A DNA stretch of 64,000 bases from Micromonospora_G sp040676775 (GCF_040676775.1 NZ_JBFAPP010000011.1:220054-284053); one strand, 5' to 3'; positions 51,425 to 60,954 are shown, numbered from the stretch's first letter. Program-made: numbers and translations. The notes: generated by a model not told the origin, from the letters alone.

Positions 51425-51782
51425 GGGTGGTTGAACGGCGAATCCGGGGCAAAGTGACGTATCGGTGCCGGCCGGTATCCGCTGGTGCCGGGGCTGGGGC
51501 TGGGCGAGGGGCGCGGCGCGAGGGGCGCTCGCGGCGGCCGGTCTGCGCGTTGGCGCGACCGCGTCGGGTGCGCACGCCGACGAGGGCCGGGGCTGCAACC
51601 ACTGCGCCGGGGCGCGACCGGCCGTTGTGGAGGCCCGGTCGCGAACCCGGTCGGCCGCCGCGAGCGGCCTACTACTGAACGGTAGCGCGGTGATCTCCAC
51701 CACACAATGCGTATATCGAAGCCGATCGTGTACCCACCGTTGCCCACCAGGGGTGTCACACCCTCGGCGTACCTTTGACGAC
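51425..51782. other. Divergent intergenic region upstream of uvrB
   Basis: In 358 bases I see no gene. TACCTT at 51770-51775 ends seven bases before the uvrB ATG and is a probable -10 box. The stretch 51660-51730 is relatively AT-rich. I looked for an actinobacterial LexA box (TCGAAC-N4-GTTCGA) and found no good match. Confidence 0.5.
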
Positions 51783-53891
51783 ATGGCGCTCGACATCCCA
51801 CGACTCGACGGCCGGTTTGAGGTCATCAGCGAATTCCGACCCTCCGGCGACCAGCCGACCGCGATCAACGATCTTGAGCAGCGGGTGCGCCGGGGAGATC
51901 GCCATTCGGTGCTGCTCGGCGCGACCGGCACCGGCAAGAGCGCGACCACCGCCTGGCTGGTCGAGCGGCTGCAGCGGCCCACCCTGGTGGTGGCACCCAA
52001 CAAGACGCTCTGTGCGCAGCTCGCCAAGGAGTTCAGCGAGCTGCTGCCGAACAACGCGGTCGAATACTTCGTCTCCTACTACGACTACTACCAGCCCGAG
52101 GCGTACATCCCGCAGACCGACACGTACATCGAGAAGGACTCCTCGATCAACGAGGAGGTCGAGCGGCTGCGGCACTCGGCCACCATGTCCCTGCTCACCC
52201 GCCGCGACGTGATCGTGGTGGCGACGGTGTCGGCGATCTACGGGCTGGGCACGCCGGACGAATACCTCGACCGGGCGGTACGGATCAAGGTCGGGCAGGA
52301 GTTCGAGCGGGACAAGCTGCTCCGCCGGCTGGTCGACATCCAGTACACCCGCAACGACATGGCCTTCAACCGGGGCACCTTCCGGGTCCGGGGCGACACG
52401 CTGGAGATCATCCCGGCGTACGAGGAGCTGGCGCTGCGGGTCGAGTTCTTCGGTGACGAGGTGGAGAAGCTCTACTACCTGCACCCGCTCACCGGCGAGG
52501 TGGTCCGCGAGGTCGACCACCTGCTGATCTTCCCCGCCACGCACTACGCGGCCGGCCCGGAGCGGATGGAGCGGGCGATCCGCGGCATCGAGACCGAGCT
52601 GACCGAGCGGCTGGCCGACCTGGAGCGGCAGGGCAAGCTGCTGGAAGCCCAGCGGCTACGGATGCGGACCACCTACGACATCGAGATGATGCGCCAGGTC
52701 GGTTTCTGCTCCGGCATCGAGAACTACTCCATGCACATCGACGGCCGCGAGCCCGGCAGCCCGCCGCACTGCCTGCTCGACTACTTCCCGGACGACTTCC
52801 TCACCGTGGTCGACGAGTCGCACGTGACCATCCCGCAGATCGGCGGGATGTTCGAGGGCGACGCGTCGCGCAAGCGGATGCTGATCGACCACGGTTTCCG
52901 GCTGCCCAGCGCCGCCGACAACCGCCCGCTGCGGTTCGACGAGTTCCTCGAGCGTGTCGGCCAGATGGTCTTCCTCTCCGCCACCCCCGGCAACTGGGAG
53001 ATGGAACAGGCCCAGGGCGAGTTCGTGGAGCAGGTCATCCGGCCGACCGGGCTGGTCGACCCCGAGGTGATCGTCAAGCCCACCAAGGGGCAGATCGACG
53101 ACCTGATGCACGAGATCAAGCTGCGTACGGACCGGGACGAGCGGGTGCTGGTCACCACGCTGACCAAGAAGATGGCCGAGGACCTCTCCGACTATCTGCT
53201 GGAGCACGGCATCCGGGTCCGCTACCTGCACTCGGAGGTCGACACGCTGCGCCGGGTGGAGCTGCTGCGCGAGCTGCGCAAGGGCGACTACGACGTGCTG
53301 GTCGGCATCAACCTGCTCCGGGAGGGGCTGGACCTGCCCGAGGTCTCCCTGGTCGCGATCCTTGACGCGGACAAGGAGGGCTTCCTGCGCAGCGGCCGGT
53401 CCCTCATCCAGACCATCGGCCGGGCCGCCCGCAACGTCTCCGGCCAGGTACACATGTACGCCGACAAGATGACCCCGTCGATGGCGAACGCGATCGACGA
53501 GACCAACCGGCGACGGGCCAAGCAGGTCGCGCACAACGAGGCCAACGGGATCACGCCGGAGCCGCTTCGGAAGAAGATCCACGACATCCTGGACGACATC
53601 TACCGCGAGGCCGAGGACACCGAGAACTCCAGGGTCGGCGGCGCCGCGCGGCAGCTCTCCCGGGGCAAGGCACCCGTGCCGGAGACCCGCAGCAAGGGTG
53701 GCAAGAGTGCCTCCGGTCCGGTCCGCGCCGGCATGGCCCGCGCCGAGATGGCCCAGCTCATCCAGGAACTCAACGACCAGATGCTGGCCGCCGCCCGGGA
53801 GTTGCAGTTCGAGCTGGCCGCCCGGATCCGCGACGAGGTGCAGGAGATGAAGAAGGAGCTGCGCGGGATGGACGCGACCGGGGTGCAGTAG
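51783..53891 (+). CDS. uvrB: Excinuclease ABC subunit UvrB
   Basis: A 702-residue helicase-like protein of nucleotide excision repair that verifies damage after UvrA and loads UvrC. Walker A is GATGTGKS (about residue 45), the beta-hairpin region FVSYYDYYQPEAYIP, helicase motif II VVDESHVT (DESH), motif V/VI GINLLREGLDLPEV and QTIGRAARN, and the C-terminal UVR motif about 660-695 (MAQLIQELNDQMLAAARELQFELAARIRDE). ATG 51783 is seven bases after TACCTT, which points to a leaderless transcript. Longer frames to 51465 lack support. Confidence 0.97.
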   Translation: MALDIPRLDGRFEVISEFRPSGDQPTAINDLEQRVRRGDRHSVLLGATGTGKSATTAWLVERLQRPTLVVAPNKTLCAQLAKEFSELLPNNAVEYFVSYYDYYQPEAYIPQTDTYIEKDSSINEEVERLRHSATMSLLTRRDVIVVATVSAIYGLGTPDEYLDRAVRIKVGQEFERDKLLRRLVDIQYTRNDMAFNRGTFRVRGDTLEIIPAYEELALRVEFFGDEVEKLYYLHPLTGEVVREVDHLLIFPATHYAAGPERMERAIRGIETELTERLADLERQGKLLEAQRLRMRTTYDIEMMRQVGFCSGIENYSMHIDGREPGSPPHCLLDYFPDDFLTVVDESHVTIPQIGGMFEGDASRKRMLIDHGFRLPSAADNRPLRFDEFLERVGQMVFLSATPGNWEMEQAQGEFVEQVIRPTGLVDPEVIVKPTKGQIDDLMHEIKLRTDRDERVLVTTLTKKMAEDLSDYLLEHGIRVRYLHSEVDTLRRVELLRELRKGDYDVLVGINLLREGLDLPEVSLVAILDADKEGFLRSGRSLIQTIGRAARNVSGQVHMYADKMTPSMANAIDETNRRRAKQVAHNEANGITPEPLRKKIHDILDDIYREAEDTENSRVGGAARQLSRGKAPVPETRSKGGKSASGPVRAGMARAEMAQLIQELNDQMLAAARELQFELAARIRDEVQEMKKELRGMDATGVQ

Positions 53892-53912
53892 GTCGGGCGC
53901 GGGGAGGCCGGT

Positions 53913-54551
53913 TCAGAAATCCACGGTCTCCCCGTCGGCCACCGGCTCGTACGACACGTCGGTCTTCGGGCCACCGCCGCCGACCAGCATCTTGACCATG
54001 CCGCGGCCGATGTCGCTCAACCCGGCGTCGTGCACCGGGACGACCCGCTGCGGTTGTACCTCGCGTACGTAGTCGATCAGCTCGGCGGTCTTCGACCAGG
54101 GGGCATGCGCCGGCAGCATCAGGGTGCTGATCGACCGGTCCGGTACGGTCAGCGCGTCGCCGGGATGGAACAGTGTGCCGTCGACGAGGTAACCCACGTT
54201 GGTGAGCCGGGGGATGTCCGGGTGGATCACCGCGTGCAGTTCGCCGTACACGGCGACGTCGACGCCGTTGATCGAGAAGGTGTCGCCCGCGCCGACCACC
54301 CGGAGCCGGTCGCCCAGCCCGTCGAGCTTCTCGGCCACCGAACGGTTGGCGAACACCCGCAGTTGCGGTTCGCTCTGCACCGCTGCCCGGATCTTCTCCT
54401 CGACGAAGTGGTCCTGGTGCTCGTGTGTGATCAGCACGGCGTCCGCACCGGCAAGCGCGCCCGGATCGCTGAAGCCGCCCGGATCGAGCACCAGGGTGGT
54501 CCCGTCCTGCTCCAACCGGATGCAGGCGTGCCCCAGTTTTGTCAGTCGCAT
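53913..54551 (-). CDS. MBL-fold metal-dependent hydrolase (UlaG-like)
   Basis: A 212-residue protein with the metallo-beta-lactamase signature HEHQDH (about residues 43-48), the second metal site in FHPGDALTVPD, and VPVHDAG near the end. MRLTKLGHACIRLEQDGTTLVLDPGGF is typical of the UlaG/YtkL type, which act on lactones, phosphodiesters or similar compounds. The substrate is unknown. ATG 54551 follows GGAGGAGAAGC. It converges with uvrB with 21 bases between. Confidence 0.92.
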   Translation of the reverse strand: MRLTKLGHACIRLEQDGTTLVLDPGGFSDPGALAGADAVLITHEHQDHFVEEKIRAAVQSEPQLRVFANRSVAEKLDGLGDRLRVVGAGDTFSINGVDVAVYGELHAVIHPDIPRLTNVGYLVDGTLFHPGDALTVPDRSISTLMLPAHAPWSKTAELIDYVREVQPQRVVPVHDAGLSDIGRGMVKMLVGGGGPKTDVSYEPVADGETVDF

Positions 54552-54728
54552 GCTTCTCCTCCGCCGACGTCATCCGCACCGGCGTTTCCGCCGGGGCGGG
54601 TAGCTGGTGCGCGGGATCGGGACCGGCCCGGCGAGGCGTCGGACCCTTCGGACACCGTACCGAGGGGGTGTGCGGCGGCGGCGGAAATCGGTGGGCGTCG
54701 GGGCGCCGCAGGCCTAGGCTGCCCGACC

Positions 54729-55622
54729 GTGGACACCGAACCGAACTGGCGGGTGCTGACCGCCGACGACCTGCCGGAGGTCGCCGCACTGGCCCGGCGC
54801 TGCCTGGCCGGTGACGGCGGACTGCCGCTGGTGGCCGACCCGTCGTTCCTGGCCCGCCGCTTCGCCGCCGACGGCGGCGTGGCCCGTGGCACGTTCGATC
54901 CGGCGGGCAGACTCGTCGCCGCCGGTGCGATCCGACCACAGGACAACAACGGGGTACGTAGAGCCGTCGCCACCGGCCTGGTCGACCCGGCGCACCGGGG
55001 GCAGGGGCTGGGCGGTGCCCTGCTCGACTGGATGCTCGACCCGGCGCTGGTCGGCGCGGACAGGGTCACCCTGGAAACCGAGGCGCTCACCGACCGGTCC
55101 TCGGCCCTGTTCGCCGCCCGTGGGCTGCGGCAGACGTTCGCCGAAGACGTGCTCCGGTTCGACCTGGCCGGCGCCGAACCACCCCGGATCGACCTACCGG
55201 CCGGGCTGCGCGTACGGCCCTGGTCGGCGGAACTGGCCGAGCGGTTCTTCGCCGTCTACCACGCCGCGTTCGCCGGACGACCCGGTTTCCCCGGCTGGTC
55301 GGTCGGGCAGTGGGTGGAGTGGACCACCGACGACGAGGACTTCCGGCCGCAGTGGAGCCTGCTCGGCACCGACGAGACCGGTACCGACCTCGGTTTCGTC
55401 ACCGCCGCCGTGGGCTGGATCGTGCAGGTCGGCGTACGCCCGCAGGCGCGGGGCCGGGGGCTGGGTGCCGCGCTGGTGGTCGAGGCGCTGCGCCGGATGC
55501 GGGCCGACGGCTCGGCCGAGGCGCTGCTCGACGTCAACGTGGACAACCCGGCCGTGCACCTGTACCGGCGCCTGGGCTTCACCGACCTGGGCCGCCGCGC
55601 CCGCTTCGAACCGGCCGGATAA
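54729..55622 (+). CDS. GNAT family N-acetyltransferase (two GNAT domains)
   Basis: A 297-residue protein with two acetyltransferase-like halves. The first has the CoA loop VDPAHRGQGLGGALLDW (about residue 85); the second has VRPQARGRGLGAALVVEAL (about 240) and the end NVDNPAVHLYRRLGFTDLGR. The second half is the better conserved and probably catalytic; the first may be structural, as in MshD-like enzymes. Acceptor unknown. GTG 54729 lies eight bases after TAGGCT, so a leaderless mRNA is likely. It precedes the STM4015-type operon by 110 bases in the same direction. Confidence 0.9.
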   Translation: MDTEPNWRVLTADDLPEVAALARRCLAGDGGLPLVADPSFLARRFAADGGVARGTFDPAGRLVAAGAIRPQDNNGVRRAVATGLVDPAHRGQGLGGALLDWMLDPALVGADRVTLETEALTDRSSALFAARGLRQTFAEDVLRFDLAGAEPPRIDLPAGLRVRPWSAELAERFFAVYHAAFAGRPGFPGWSVGQWVEWTTDDEDFRPQWSLLGTDETGTDLGFVTAAVGWIVQVGVRPQARGRGLGAALVVEALRRMRADGSAEALLDVNVDNPAVHLYRRLGFTDLGRRARFEPAG

Positions 55623-55732
55623 CCGCGCCGGCCTCCGGCGTGCGAACCCGCCGTGTGGATGGGGGGCCGATGTCGTTCCGGCTTGCTATGGTGTCGCCCG
55701 CCCGCACCCCCAGCGCCCGGGAGAACACGTCC

Positions 55733-56656
55733 ATGACCATCAACACGCACCTCACCGAATTCGCCGGCCGACCGGTGGTCGTCTTCGATCCCGAGGAGGA
55801 GCTGCCGGCCGACCCCGGCGCGGTGGCCTGGCGGCTGACCGCCGAATACGACACGTCCGGCGAGGACTTCGCCGGCCTGGTGGAGCAGTTCCTCGGCAAG
55901 GTCGAGCCGGCCTCGGTCCAGGCGTTGATCGTCGGCCAGTGGGGCTCCGCGTACGAGGAGAAGGCGCCGGTCGAGCTGCTGGTGGGACTCGCCGCCCGGT
56001 TGACCGGGCTGCGGGCGCTCTTCCTCGGTGAGATGACCTTCGAGGAATGCGAGATCTCCTGGATCCAGCAGACGGACGTGACGCCGCTGCTGGTCGCGTA
56101 CCCGGAGTTGGAGACGCTGCGGGTGCGCGGCGCGGACGGCCTGGTGGTCACACCGACCCGGCACGAGGCCCTGCGGGAGCTGGCGTTCGAGTCCGGTGGC
56201 CTGCCCGCCGCGGTGGTCCGGGCGGTCGGTGAGTGTGACCTGCCGGGGTTGACCCACCTGGAGTTGTGGCTCGGCACCGACAACTACGGCGGCGACGCCA
56301 CCGTGGAGGACCTGGCCCCGATCCTGGCCGGGACCCGGCTGCCCGCGCTGACCTACCTCGGCCTGCGGGACGCGGAGATCGCCGACCCGGTGGCCGCGGC
56401 GCTCGCCGGTGCACCGGTGGTGGCCCGGCTGCAGACGCTGGACCTGTCGCTGGGCATCCTCTCCGACACCGGTGCGGCGGCGCTGCTGGCCGGGCAGCCG
56501 CTGACCCACCTGCGCCGGCTCGACCTGCACCACCACTTCGTCAGCGAGGACATGGCCGCCCGGCTGGTCGCCGAACTGCCGGGCGTCGAGGTCGACCTCT
56601 CCGACGTCCAGGAGGCCGACAGCGACGGCGACCGGTACGTGGACGTGGCCGAATGA
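55733..56656 (+). CDS. STM4015 family protein, copy A (LRR-like)
   Basis: A 307-residue protein with leucine-rich repeat-like units, for example LTGLRALFLGEMTFEECEISW, LTHLELWLGTDNYGGDATVEDLAPILAG and LTYLGLRDAEIADPVAAALAG. The opening HLTEFAGRPVVVFDPEEE and the fixed segment FEECEISWI match the STM4015 family. No biochemical role is established; an LRR scaffold suggests protein binding. ATG 55733 follows GGGAGA by about 9 bases; TATGGT (55687-55692) may be the -10 box of the operon. The stop overlaps copy B by ATGA. Confidence 0.88.
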   Translation: MTINTHLTEFAGRPVVVFDPEEELPADPGAVAWRLTAEYDTSGEDFAGLVEQFLGKVEPASVQALIVGQWGSAYEEKAPVELLVGLAARLTGLRALFLGEMTFEECEISWIQQTDVTPLLVAYPELETLRVRGADGLVVTPTRHEALRELAFESGGLPAAVVRAVGECDLPGLTHLELWLGTDNYGGDATVEDLAPILAGTRLPALTYLGLRDAEIADPVAAALAGAPVVARLQTLDLSLGILSDTGAAALLAGQPLTHLRRLDLHHHFVSEDMAARLVAELPGVEVDLSDVQEADSDGDRYVDVAE

Positions 56657-57603
56657 TCGGGGAACACCTGACCGAGTTCGGCGGTCTGCCGGTGCACGAG
56701 TTCGACCCGGACGCGCCGCCACCCTCGGACCCCGGCGCGGTCGCCTGGCGGATCGAGGCATTCGAGGACGACGAGAACTGGGAGGAGGTCCCCTCGCCGG
56801 CCTTCCAGCGACGGTTCGAGCAGTTCCTCGACACGGTCGACCCGAAGGCGGTCACCGCGCTGGTCCTCGGTGCCTGGGGCTACGCCGCGTTCAACGACCC
56901 GCCCTACGCCCAGCTCTGCGCGGCGGCGGACCGGCTGACCGGGCTGCGGGCGCTGTTCCTCGGCGACATGGTCAGCGAGGAGTGCGAGATCTCCTGGATC
57001 CGGCAGGGCGACCTGACGCCGGTCCTGGAGGCGTACCCGGCGCTGGAGGTGTTGCGGGTCCGCGGCGCCGGAACCCACGACTGCCTGCTCCGGCTGCGCC
57101 CCGTACGCCACGAGGCGCTGCGGGAGTTGGCGTTCGAGTCCGGCGGGCTGCCTGCCGAACTGGTCCGCGCGGTTGGTGAGTGTGACCTGCCGGCGCTGAC
57201 CCACCTGGAACTCTGGCTCGGCACCGACAACTACGGCGGTGACGCGACCGTCGAGGACCTGGCCCCGATCCTGGCCGGGACCAGGCTGCCGGCGCTGACC
57301 TACCTCGGGCTGCGGGACGCGGAGATCGCCGACCAGGTCGCGGCGGCGCTCGCCGGTGCGCCGGTGGTCGCCCGGCTGCACACCCTGGACCTGTCGCTGG
57401 GCATGCTCGGTGACCGGGGCGCGGCGGCGCTGCTGGCCGGGCAGCCGCTGACCCACCTGCGCAGGCTCGACCTCAACCACCACTTCGTCACCGACGACCT
57501 GGCCGCCCGGCTGGTCGCCGAACTGCCCGGAGTGGACGTCGACCTGACCGAGGGCATGGACGCCGACGACGAGGACGAGTTCTTCGTGGCCGTGGCGGAA
57601 TGA
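56653..57603 (+). CDS. STM4015 family protein, copy B (LRR-like)
   Basis: A 316-residue paralogue of the preceding protein. From VGECDLP (about residue 175) onward the two are roughly 90 percent identical, while the first ~100 residues are only about half identical (IEAFEDDENWEEVPSPAFQ against LTAEYDTSGEDFAGLVEQ). The family core SEECEISWI is kept. It starts in the stop of copy A and ends in the start of the STM4014-type gene, both by ATGA, so the pair is made in fixed proportion with the enzymes. Role unknown; perhaps a second substrate- or partner-recognition protein. Confidence 0.88.
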   Translation: MIGEHLTEFGGLPVHEFDPDAPPPSDPGAVAWRIEAFEDDENWEEVPSPAFQRRFEQFLDTVDPKAVTALVLGAWGYAAFNDPPYAQLCAAADRLTGLRALFLGDMVSEECEISWIRQGDLTPVLEAYPALEVLRVRGAGTHDCLLRLRPVRHEALRELAFESGGLPAELVRAVGECDLPALTHLELWLGTDNYGGDATVEDLAPILAGTRLPALTYLGLRDAEIADQVAAALAGAPVVARLHTLDLSLGMLGDRGAAALLAGQPLTHLRRLDLNHHFVTDDLAARLVAELPGVDVDLTEGMDADDEDEFFVAVAE

Positions 57604-58751
57604 CCACCGGTGTACCGCTGGTCGTCGTCGGCAATCCGGACAACCGGCGGGTGGCGATGTTCCGCGCCGCCGCCGTACCCGCCTGGCCCGGGCCGGTGCG
57701 GACGTTGCCCTGGCGGGAGGTGGCGCGGGGACCGCTGCGGCTGCCCGACGGCGCGGTGGTGCGGGTCGACTCACCCGGCGAGGACGCCGAGGTCGACCGG
57801 CTGCTGCGGGGCGCCGACACACCCGCCGCGCACGGCGAGATCGTCGGCGCCGCCGCCTGGTACGCGGGGCTGCTCGCCGGGCTGGACCGGCTCGCCACCG
57901 CCGTACGGGACGCCGGGGCGACCCTGCTCAACGATCCCGGCGACATCGCCGTCATGTTCGACAAACGCGCCTGCCACGCCCGGCTCAGCGGGGCCGGCGT
58001 ACCGGTGCCGGCCGCACTGCCGGTGTCACCGGCCGACTACGGCGAACTGCGCGCGATGATGCGTACCGCCGGTTGGGCGCGGGTGTTCGTCAAGCCCGTA
58101 CACGGGTCGTCCGCGTCCGGCGTACTGGCGCTGGAGATCGCGTCGGGCCGGGTGCAGGCGACCACGTCGGTGGAACTGGCCGCCGACGGGCGGCTGTTCA
58201 ACTCGCTGCGGGTGCGGCGCTACCGGTCCGAACGGGAGGTGGCCGCGATCGTCGACCGGCTCGCACCGGACGGGCTGCACGTCGAGCGGTGGTTTCCCAA
58301 GGCCGGGCTGGGCGGGCGGACCCTCGACCTGCGGGTGCTGGTGGTCGCCGGGGAGCCGGGACACATGGTGGTCCGGTCCAGCCGCGGACCACTGACCAAT
58401 CTGCACCTGGGCAACAACCGCGGCGACCTGGCCGCCGTCCGCGCGGCGCTGGGAGAACCGGCGTACGCGGCCGCGCTGGACACCTGCGTACGCGCCGCCG
58501 CCTGCTTTCCCGGCAGCCTGCACGCCGGGGTCGACCTGATGATCGGCACCGACTGGCGGCGGCATATGGTGGCCGAGGTGAACGCGTTCGGCGACCTCCT
58601 GCCCAACCTGCTCGACCACGCGGGTCGGGACAGTTACGGCGCCCAACTGCACGCGCTGGACAGTGGCCGGTTCGACCGGTGGGCCGCGCGCGATCGAACG
58701 CCGCAGCGGGCGGTGGCGGTGGCCGCCGGCCGGAGAGGGTGGGCCGGATGA
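57600..58751 (+). CDS. STM4014 family protein (ATP-grasp)
   Basis: A 383-residue protein. An N-terminal Rossmann-like region (LVVVGNPDNRRVAMF) precedes an ATP-grasp core: the ATP-binding strand RVFVKPVHGSSASG (Lys about 165), TLDLRVLVV, and the metal ligands in HAGVDLMIGTDWRRHMVAEVNAFGD (Glu and Asn). ATP-grasp enzymes join a carboxylate to an amine or thiol via acyl phosphate, so a ligase acting on a peptide or small molecule is likely. The family has no known reaction. Overlap with both neighbours by ATGA. Confidence 0.88.
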   Translation: MTTGVPLVVVGNPDNRRVAMFRAAAVPAWPGPVRTLPWREVARGPLRLPDGAVVRVDSPGEDAEVDRLLRGADTPAAHGEIVGAAAWYAGLLAGLDRLATAVRDAGATLLNDPGDIAVMFDKRACHARLSGAGVPVPAALPVSPADYGELRAMMRTAGWARVFVKPVHGSSASGVLALEIASGRVQATTSVELAADGRLFNSLRVRRYRSEREVAAIVDRLAPDGLHVERWFPKAGLGGRTLDLRVLVVAGEPGHMVVRSSRGPLTNLHLGNNRGDLAAVRAALGEPAYAAALDTCVRAAACFPGSLHAGVDLMIGTDWRRHMVAEVNAFGDLLPNLLDHAGRDSYGAQLHALDSGRFDRWAARDRTPQRAVAVAAGRRGWAG

Positions 58752-59569
58752 GGGACCTGATCGGCAGTCACGACTTGCTGTTCGTCACCCTGGACACGCT
58801 GCGCTACGACGTGGCCACCGAACTCGCCGAGGCCGGTCGGACCCCGAACCTGGCCCGCGCGCTGCCCGACGGGTGGGAACGCCGGCACAGCCCGGCCAGC
58901 TTCACCTACGCCGCCCACCAGGCATTCTTCGCCGGTTTCCTACCCACCCCGACCACCCCGGGACCTCACCCCCGGCTGTTCGCGGCGGCCTTCCCGGGCA
59001 GCGAGAGCACCGGTGACGAGACCTGGGTATTCGACGCCCCGGACGTGGTCACCGGGCTGGCCGCCGCCGGTTACCACACGGTCTGCGTCGGCGGGGTCGG
59101 CTTCTTCAACCGCAAGCCACCGCTCGGCGCGGTGCTGCCGGGACTCTTCGCCGAGTCGCACTGGGAACCCGAGTTCGGGGTAGCCGCACCGGGTTGCTTC
59201 GAGGCGCAGCTCGACCGGATCGCGACCGTCGTACCGGCCGTCCCGCCTGAACAGCCGCTGTTCCTGTTCGTCAACGTGGCCGCGATGCACCAGCCCAACC
59301 GGCACTACCTGCCCGGCGCCGAACGGGACAACCGAGACAGCCACGCCGCCGCCCTGGAGTACGTCGACCGGCACATCGGCCGGCTCTTCGCCCTGGCCAG
59401 CTCCCGCGACCGCAACTGCCTGGTGGTGCTCTGCGCCGACCACGGAACCGCGTACGGCGAGGACGGCCACAGTGGACACCGGCTCGGTCACGAGGTGGTG
59501 TGGACGGTGCCGTACGGGCAGTTCGTGCTGGAGCCGGGCGCGTGGGGCAAGCCGGGAGACTGGGAGTGA
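58748..59569 (+). CDS. STM4013/SEN3800 family hydrolase (alkaline phosphatase/sulfatase fold)
   Basis: A 273-residue protein of the alkaline phosphatase superfamily. DLLFVTLDTLRYD gives the first metal-binding Asp, RTPNLARAL is the usual following segment, and VVLCADHGTAYGEDGHSGHRLGHE provides the Asp/His ligands. The Cys/Ser-x-Pro-x-Arg site of sulfatases is absent; SFTYAAHQAFFAGF is at that position, so it is not a formylglycine sulfatase. It probably cleaves a phosphate ester, or another phospho-compound. No signal peptide is seen, so it is cytoplasmic. Start ATG overlaps the upstream stop. Confidence 0.88.
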   Translation: MRDLIGSHDLLFVTLDTLRYDVATELAEAGRTPNLARALPDGWERRHSPASFTYAAHQAFFAGFLPTPTTPGPHPRLFAAAFPGSESTGDETWVFDAPDVVTGLAAAGYHTVCVGGVGFFNRKPPLGAVLPGLFAESHWEPEFGVAAPGCFEAQLDRIATVVPAVPPEQPLFLFVNVAAMHQPNRHYLPGAERDNRDSHAAALEYVDRHIGRLFALASSRDRNCLVVLCADHGTAYGEDGHSGHRLGHEVVWTVPYGQFVLEPGAWGKPGDWE

Positions 59570-60954
59570 ACGAGGTGGACGGGCTCGACGGGTCGCCGTA
59601 CCAGGGCTACCTGTACGCGTACCCGCACAAGACCGCGTACCGCCCGCTGCGGCCCCGACCGGCGCTGCGCGACGTCTGGGCCGGTGAGCCGTCCGACGCC
59701 CTCTTCCTCTACCTGCACCTGCCGTTCTGCGAGATGCGGTGCGGTTTCTGCAACCTGTTCACCCGCGCCAATCCGCCGGCCGAGCAGGTGCGCGGTTACC
59801 TCGACCAGCTGGCCCGGCAGGCCGAACGCGTACGCGACGCGCTCGGCGCCGACACCGACTTCGCCCGGGTGGCGATCGGCGGTGGCACCCCGACGTACCT
59901 GACCGCGGCCGAGCTGACCGAGATGTTCGACGTACTGGCCGGGTTCGGTGCCCGGCTCGGTGCGGTGCCGATGGCGGTCGAGACATCTCCGGCGACCGCC
60001 ACCCCGGACCGGATCGCCGTACTCGCCGAGCGGGGCACCACCCGGATCAGCATCGGCGTACAGAGCTTCCTGGATGCCGAGGCGCACGCGGCCGGCCGCC
60101 CGCAGCGGCGCGAAGAGGTGGAACGGGCGCTGTCCACCATCCGGGCGCATCCCACGGTGGAGCTGAACCTCGACCTGATCTACGGGATACCGGGGCAGAC
60201 GGCACGTACCTGGGCGCAGTCGCTGACCGCGGCGCTGGACTGGCGACCGGAGGAGATCTTCCTCTACCCGCTCTACGTGCGTCCCCTGACCGGGCTGGGC
60301 CGGCGCGGCACCGCGACCGAGGCCGCCCCGCTCGACGGCGCACCCGGCAGCCGCGACGAGAGCTGGGACAGGCAGCGGCTCGACCTGTTCCGGCAGGGGC
60401 GCGACACGCTCCGGGCGGCCGGCTACCGGCAGCTCTCGCTGCGCCACTTCCGCCGTGCCGACCTGCCCGCCGACGACGCCACCGGTGCTGAGCGCCCCGA
60501 CTACTGCTGTCAGGACGACGGCATGGTGGGGCTCGGTTGCGGCGCCCGCTCGTACACCACCGGCCTGCACTACTCCTTCGACTATGCGGTCGGCATCGGC
60601 CAGGTCCGGGCCATCATCGACGACTACCTGCGCCGACCGGCGAGTGACTTCGAGGTGGCCGAGGTGGGTTTCCGGCTCGACGGGGTGGAGCAGCGGCGGC
60701 GCTGGCTGGTGAAGTCACTGCTGCGGGCCGAGGGCTTCGCGGCGGCGGCGTACCGGGAGCGGTTCGGCACCGCGGTCGGTGACGACTTTCCGCAGCTCGC
60801 CCGGCTCGGCGACCGGGGTTGGCTCAGCGGCGACCCGGGCGGTGCCGGGCGGCTGGCGCTGACCGACGCCGGGCTGGAACGCGCCGACGCGATCGGCCCG
60901 TGGCTGGTCTCCGGCCCGGTACGCACCGCGATGGCAGAATACGCGCTGCGGTGA
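59566..60954 (+). CDS. STM4012 family radical SAM protein (HemN-like)
   Basis: A 462-residue radical SAM enzyme. The [4Fe-4S] motif is CEMRCGFC (Cys55, 59, 62, CX3CX2C), followed by the SAM-binding GGGTPTYLT and DLIYGIPGQT, and the HemN_C-like end (RWLVKSLLRAEGF...). It resembles HemN/HemW proteins, but the family is separate and its substrate is unknown. It would form a 5'-deoxyadenosyl radical to modify a substrate carbon. GTG 59566 overlaps the preceding stop (GTGA); its stop overlaps the STM4011-type start. Confidence 0.9.
   Translation: MNEVDGLDGSPYQGYLYAYPHKTAYRPLRPRPALRDVWAGEPSDALFLYLHLPFCEMRCGFCNLFTRANPPAEQVRGYLDQLARQAERVRDALGADTDFARVAIGGGTPTYLTAAELTEMFDVLAGFGARLGAVPMAVETSPATATPDRIAVLAERGTTRISIGVQSFLDAEAHAAGRPQRREEVERALSTIRAHPTVELNLDLIYGIPGQTARTWAQSLTAALDWRPEEIFLYPLYVRPLTGLGRRGTATEAAPLDGAPGSRDESWDRQRLDLFRQGRDTLRAAGYRQLSLRHFRRADLPADDATGAERPDYCCQDDGMVGLGCGARSYTTGLHYSFDYAVGIGQVRAIIDDYLRRPASDFEVAEVGFRLDGVEQRRRWLVKSLLRAEGFAAAAYRERFGTAVGDDFPQLARLGDRGWLSGDPGGAGRLALTDAGLERADAIGPWLVSGPVRTAMAEYALR

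Noticed and set aside
51425..51782. SOS (LexA) box before uvrB
   Set aside because: No TCGAAC-N4-GTTCGA-like site was found; the nearby TCGAAG is a single half at best.
58748..59569. Sulfatase
   Set aside because: The Cys/Ser-x-Pro-x-Arg site that becomes formylglycine is absent, so only the fold is shared.
59566..60954. HemN or HemW (coproporphyrinogen oxidase)
   Set aside because: The fold is similar, but gene context and the paired STM4011-type enzyme place it in the STM4012 family, with no haem genes nearby.
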